From: Pisaster brevispinus
Lineage: Eukaryota; Echinodermata; Asteroidea; Forcipulatida; Asteriidae
Assembly (NCBI GenBank): GCA_023634235.1
Contig: JAMKCF010000039.1
Location: 248,001 to 312,000 of the forward strand
Direction: 5' to 3'
Length of the DNA stretch: 64,000 nucleotides
The translations under genes were made by a program, and so were the position numbers. Of this stretch, positions 60,983 through 64,000 are shown piece by piece; the stretch's first letter is position 1, and the number at the start of each line of letters is the position of its first letter. The notes under the pieces are model-generated. The model was not told where the DNA came from, searched no databases, and saw nothing but the letters and a program-made list of their open reading frames with translations.

Positions 60983-63900
60983 TAAAAGGGGTAACATGTT
61001 GGGGGAGTATCCCCATTGACAGCAAAGAGGGGTCCATGTTTGGGATTGATACATGATGGGACAGGTGTTTGAGTTTGATAGGTATGGCATTAGAAGGGGC
61101 ATGACACTTTTAGGGGAGGCTTTAGAGAGACAGCAAAGTGGGATGCAATTGGAATTGATACAGTAAGGCAATAGAAGGGGTATCATGTTGGGGGAGGATC
61201 CAGAGTGACAGCAAAGTGGGATGTATGTTTGTGATTGAAACAGTATGGCACTAGAAGGGGTAAGATTTTATGGGAGATCCAGAGTGACAGAAAAGTGGGG
61301 TTCAATTCGAAATGATACAGTACAAGGCTAAAGGAAGGGTTAACATGTAGGGGAAGATCCACAGTGCACAGTAAAAAAGGATGCATGTTTGGGACTAAAA
61401 CAGTACGGCAATAATATTTTCAGAGAGGGTCCAAAGGGACAGCAAAGTGGGATGCAATTTGAATTGATAAGTAAGGCAATAAAATGGGATAAGTAAGGCA
61501 ATAAAAGGGGTAACATGTTGGGGGAGTATCAAAGTGACAGAAAGTGGGATGCCATTGGAATTGATCCACATTAAGGCAAAAGAAGGGGTATCATTTTATA
61601 GGAGGATCCAGAGTGCCAGAAAAGTGGGGTGCATGTTTTGGATTAAAACAGCATGGCAATCCGGGAGGGGTATCATGTCGGGGGAGGGTCTAGAGGGAGA
61701 GCAAATTGGAATGCAATTGCAATTGTTACAGTAAGGCAACAGAAGGGGTAAGATGTCCGGGGAGGATCCAGAGTGACAGAAAAGTGGGATGCATGTTTGG
61801 GATGGAAACAGTATGGCACTTGAGGGGTATCATTTTATGGGAGGATCCAGAGTTACAGCAAAGTGGGGTGCATGTTTGGGGTTAAAAAAGCATGTCAATC
61901 CGGGAGGTGTAACATGTTGGGGAGGGTCCAGAGGGACAGCAAAGTGGGAGGCAATTGGAATTGTTACAGTAAGGCAATAGAAGGGGTAACATGTTGGGGA
62001 GGGTCCAGAGGGACAGCAAAGTGGGATGCATGTTTGTGATTGAAACAGTATGACACTACAAGGGGTAAGATTTTATGGGAGGATCCAGAGTGATTGAAAA
62101 GTGGGGTGCAATTGGAATTGGTACAGTCAGGCACTAGAAGGGGTAACATTTTATGGGAGGATCCAGAGTGATAAAAAAGTGGGGTGCAATTGGAATTAAT
62201 ACAGTCAGGCACTAGAAAGGGTAACATTTTATGGGAGGATCCAGAGTGACAAAAAAGTGGGGTGCAATTGGAATTGATACAGTCAGGCACTAGAAGGGGT
62301 AACATTTTATGGGAGGATCCAGAGTGACAGAAAAGTGGGGTGCATGTTTGGCATAAAGAAGTTTGGCAATCCAAAAGGGGTAATATTTTCGGGGAGGGTC
62401 CAGAGGGACAGCAAAATGGGGTGCAATTGGAATTTATACAGTAAGGCAATCCGGCAGGGGTAACATGTTTGGGGAGGGTCCAGAGGGACAGCAAAGTGGG
62501 ATGCATGTTTGTGATTGAAACAGTATGGCACTACAAAGGGTAAAATTTTATGGGAGGAACCAGATTGACAGAAAAGAGGGGTTCAATTCGAAATGATACA
62601 GTACAAGGCTAAAGAAGGGTTAACATGTAGGGGGAGGACCCAGAGTGACAGTAAAAAAGGATGCATGTTTGGGAATAAAACAGTATGGCAATCCAAAAGG
62701 GGTAATATTTTCGGGGAGGGTCCAAAGGGACAGCAAAGTGGGGTGCAATTGGAATTGGTACAGTCAGGCACTAGAAGGGGTAACATTTTATGGGAGGATC
62801 CAGAGTGACAGAAAAGTGGGGTGCAATTGGAATTGGTACAGTCAGGCACTAGAAGGGGTAACATTTTATGGGAGGATCCAGAGTGACAGAAAAGTGGGGT
62901 GGAATTGGAATTGGTACAGTCAGGCACTAGAAGGGTTTACATTTTATTGGAGGATCCAGAGTGACACAAAAGTGGGGTGCAATTGGAATTGGTACAGTCA
63001 GACACTTGAAGGGGTAACATTTTATGGGAGGATCCAGAGTGACATCAAAGTGGGGTGCAGTTGGAATTGGTACAGTCAGGCACTAGAAGGGGGAACATTT
63101 TATGGGAGGATCCACGGTGACAGCAAAGTGGGATGCAATTGTAATTGGTACAGTCAGGCACTTGAAGGGGTAAGATTTTATGGGAGGATCCAGAGTGACA
63201 GAAAAGTGGGGTGCAATTGGAATTGGTACAGTCAGGCACTAGAAGGGGTAACATTTTATGGGAGGGACCAGAGTGATTGAAAAGTGGGATGCATGTTTGC
63301 GATTAAAACAGTATGGCACTAGAAGGGATAACATTTTATGGGAGGATCCAGAGTGATTGAAAAGTGGGGTGCAATTGGAATTGGTACAGTCAGGCAAACT
63401 AGAAAGGTAACATTTTATGGGAGGATCCAGAGTGACAGCAAAGTAGGGTGCAATTGGAATTGGTACAGTCAGGCACTAGAAGGGGTAACATTTTATGGGA
63501 GGATCCAGAGTGGCAGCAAAGTGGGATGCAATTGGAATTGGTAAGTCATGCACTAGAAGGGGTAACATTTTATGGGAGGATCCACAGTGACAAAAAAGTG
63601 GGGTGCAATTGGAATTGATACAGCCAGGCACTAGAAGGGGTAACATTTTATGGGAGGATCCAGACTGACAGAAAAGTGGGGTGCAATTGGAATTGGTACA
63701 GTCAGGCACTAGAAGGGGTAACATTTTCATGGGAGGATCCAGAGTGACAGAAAAGTGGGGTGCAATTGGAGTTGAAACCTCAGGCACTAGAGGGGGTAAC
63801 ATTTTATGGGAGGATCCAGAGTGACAGAAAAGTCGGGTGCATGTTTGGGGTAAAAAAAGTATGGCAATCCGAAAGGGGTTAACATGTTGGGGGAGGGACC

Positions 63901-64000
63901 ACAGGGACAGCAAAATGGGGTGCAATTGGAATATATACAGTTAAAGGCAATCCGGCAGGGTAACATGTTTGGGGAGGGTCCAGAGGGACAGCAAAGTGGG
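60983..64000 (+). repeat. Minisatellite array, unit about 78 bp, about 38 copies
   Basis: Units follow the pattern GGGAGGATCCAGAGTGACAG, AAAAGTGGGGTGCAATTGGA, ATTGGTACAGTCAGGCACTA, GAAGGGGTAACATTTTAT. The spacing is 78 bp in the regular part (62792, 62870 and so on). A second unit type has GGGTCCAGAGGGACAGCAAA, GTGGGATGCATGTTTG, GATTGAAACAGTATGGCA and AATCC.AAAGGGGTAA. The two types alternate irregularly in 61.0-62.7 kb, while the first type dominates 62.7-63.8 kb. The array runs off the right edge. Because 78 is a multiple of three, long frames arise on both strands (211 codons on + at 62645-63280, 180 on - at 61964-62506), each with a 26-residue period. Indels break these frames elsewhere, so coding is not supported. 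Confidence 0.95.

Noticed and set aside
60979..60990. TATA box (TATAAAAG) of a promoter
   Set aside because: It overlaps the first minisatellite unit and the end of the possible inverted-repeat element, and no first exon is visible downstream.
62645..63280. 211-residue repetitive protein
   Set aside because: The frame exists because the unit is 78 bp. The opposite strand is equally open, and indels disrupt the frame elsewhere in the same array.

Overview
This window is eukaryotic repeat-rich DNA with no intact protein-coding gene that I can defend. The first 46.86 kb (73%) is one head-to-tail satellite array of a 314-bp unit, about 149 copies, open at the left window edge. The remaining 17 kb is AT-rich flank with decayed retroelement pieces, short inverted-repeat elements, locally duplicated noncoding blocks, microsatellites and, from about 60.98 kb to the right edge, a second tandem array with a unit near 78 bp. 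Split coding remnants, splice-like signals, poly(A) signals and a tRNA-like SINE head all point to an animal. The GGGCCCAATTTCATAAA elements, full of GCTTAGCA/TGCTAAGCA words, resemble repeats I associate with echinoderm and other marine deuterostome genomes. That assignment is inference, not proof.

The satellite is made of three sequence blocks with sharp borders. Block A (1 to about 6400) has TTGCTAGAAAG and CCGACGACTCCC. Block B (about 6400-14140) has TTTTCGCGGACACC, GGTTGGAATTTG and TAGAACGCTGC. Block C (about 14140-46860) has ACATGCCGATTTTTGG, TTCGAATTTGAAGACC and ACTTTTATTTTCG, with further regional variants. Inside the blocks, multi-unit segments are duplicated as higher-order repeats with offsets of 618, 934, 942, 1246, 1256, 1919, 2503 and 3777 bp. 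A short dyad in each unit (GACAGGGTACTACCTGTC) carries at least five different insertions or deletions. Two places hold a small inverted piece of the unit that forms a near-perfect palindrome. Some units carry patches diagnostic of a different block, as expected from gene conversion. The many 62-97 aa and 88 aa reading frames here are shadows of a homogeneous satellite.

The array ends at about 46.86 kb in a truncated unit. The flank then holds: a region with a CRE-like and an inverted CCAAT motif; four imperfect CTTGTAGATTCACAGTGA repeats; a diverged 220-bp duplication at 48.44-48.89 kb; a compound (GTT)n(GCT)26(GTT)18 microsatellite; a dead non-LTR retrotransposon fragment on + (about 50.43-50.86 kb) and the missing middle of the same kind of element on - (about 51.40-52.11 kb); clusters of GGGCCC-ended inverted-repeat elements around the latter; a four-copy diverged repeat at 54.1-54.85 kb with an inverted relative at 49.35 kb; a possible two-exon remnant at 55.24-56.77 kb; AT-rich low-complexity DNA; three tandem AGAGGGCGCC motifs; a tRNA-like SINE head; two further local duplications; a short exon-like segment at 60.26 kb; and a possible inverted-repeat element at 60.43-60.98 kb.

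No genes can be seen working together. The unifying theme is repeat turnover: amplification, conversion and fold-back rearrangement of a satellite, next to a graveyard of mobile elements.
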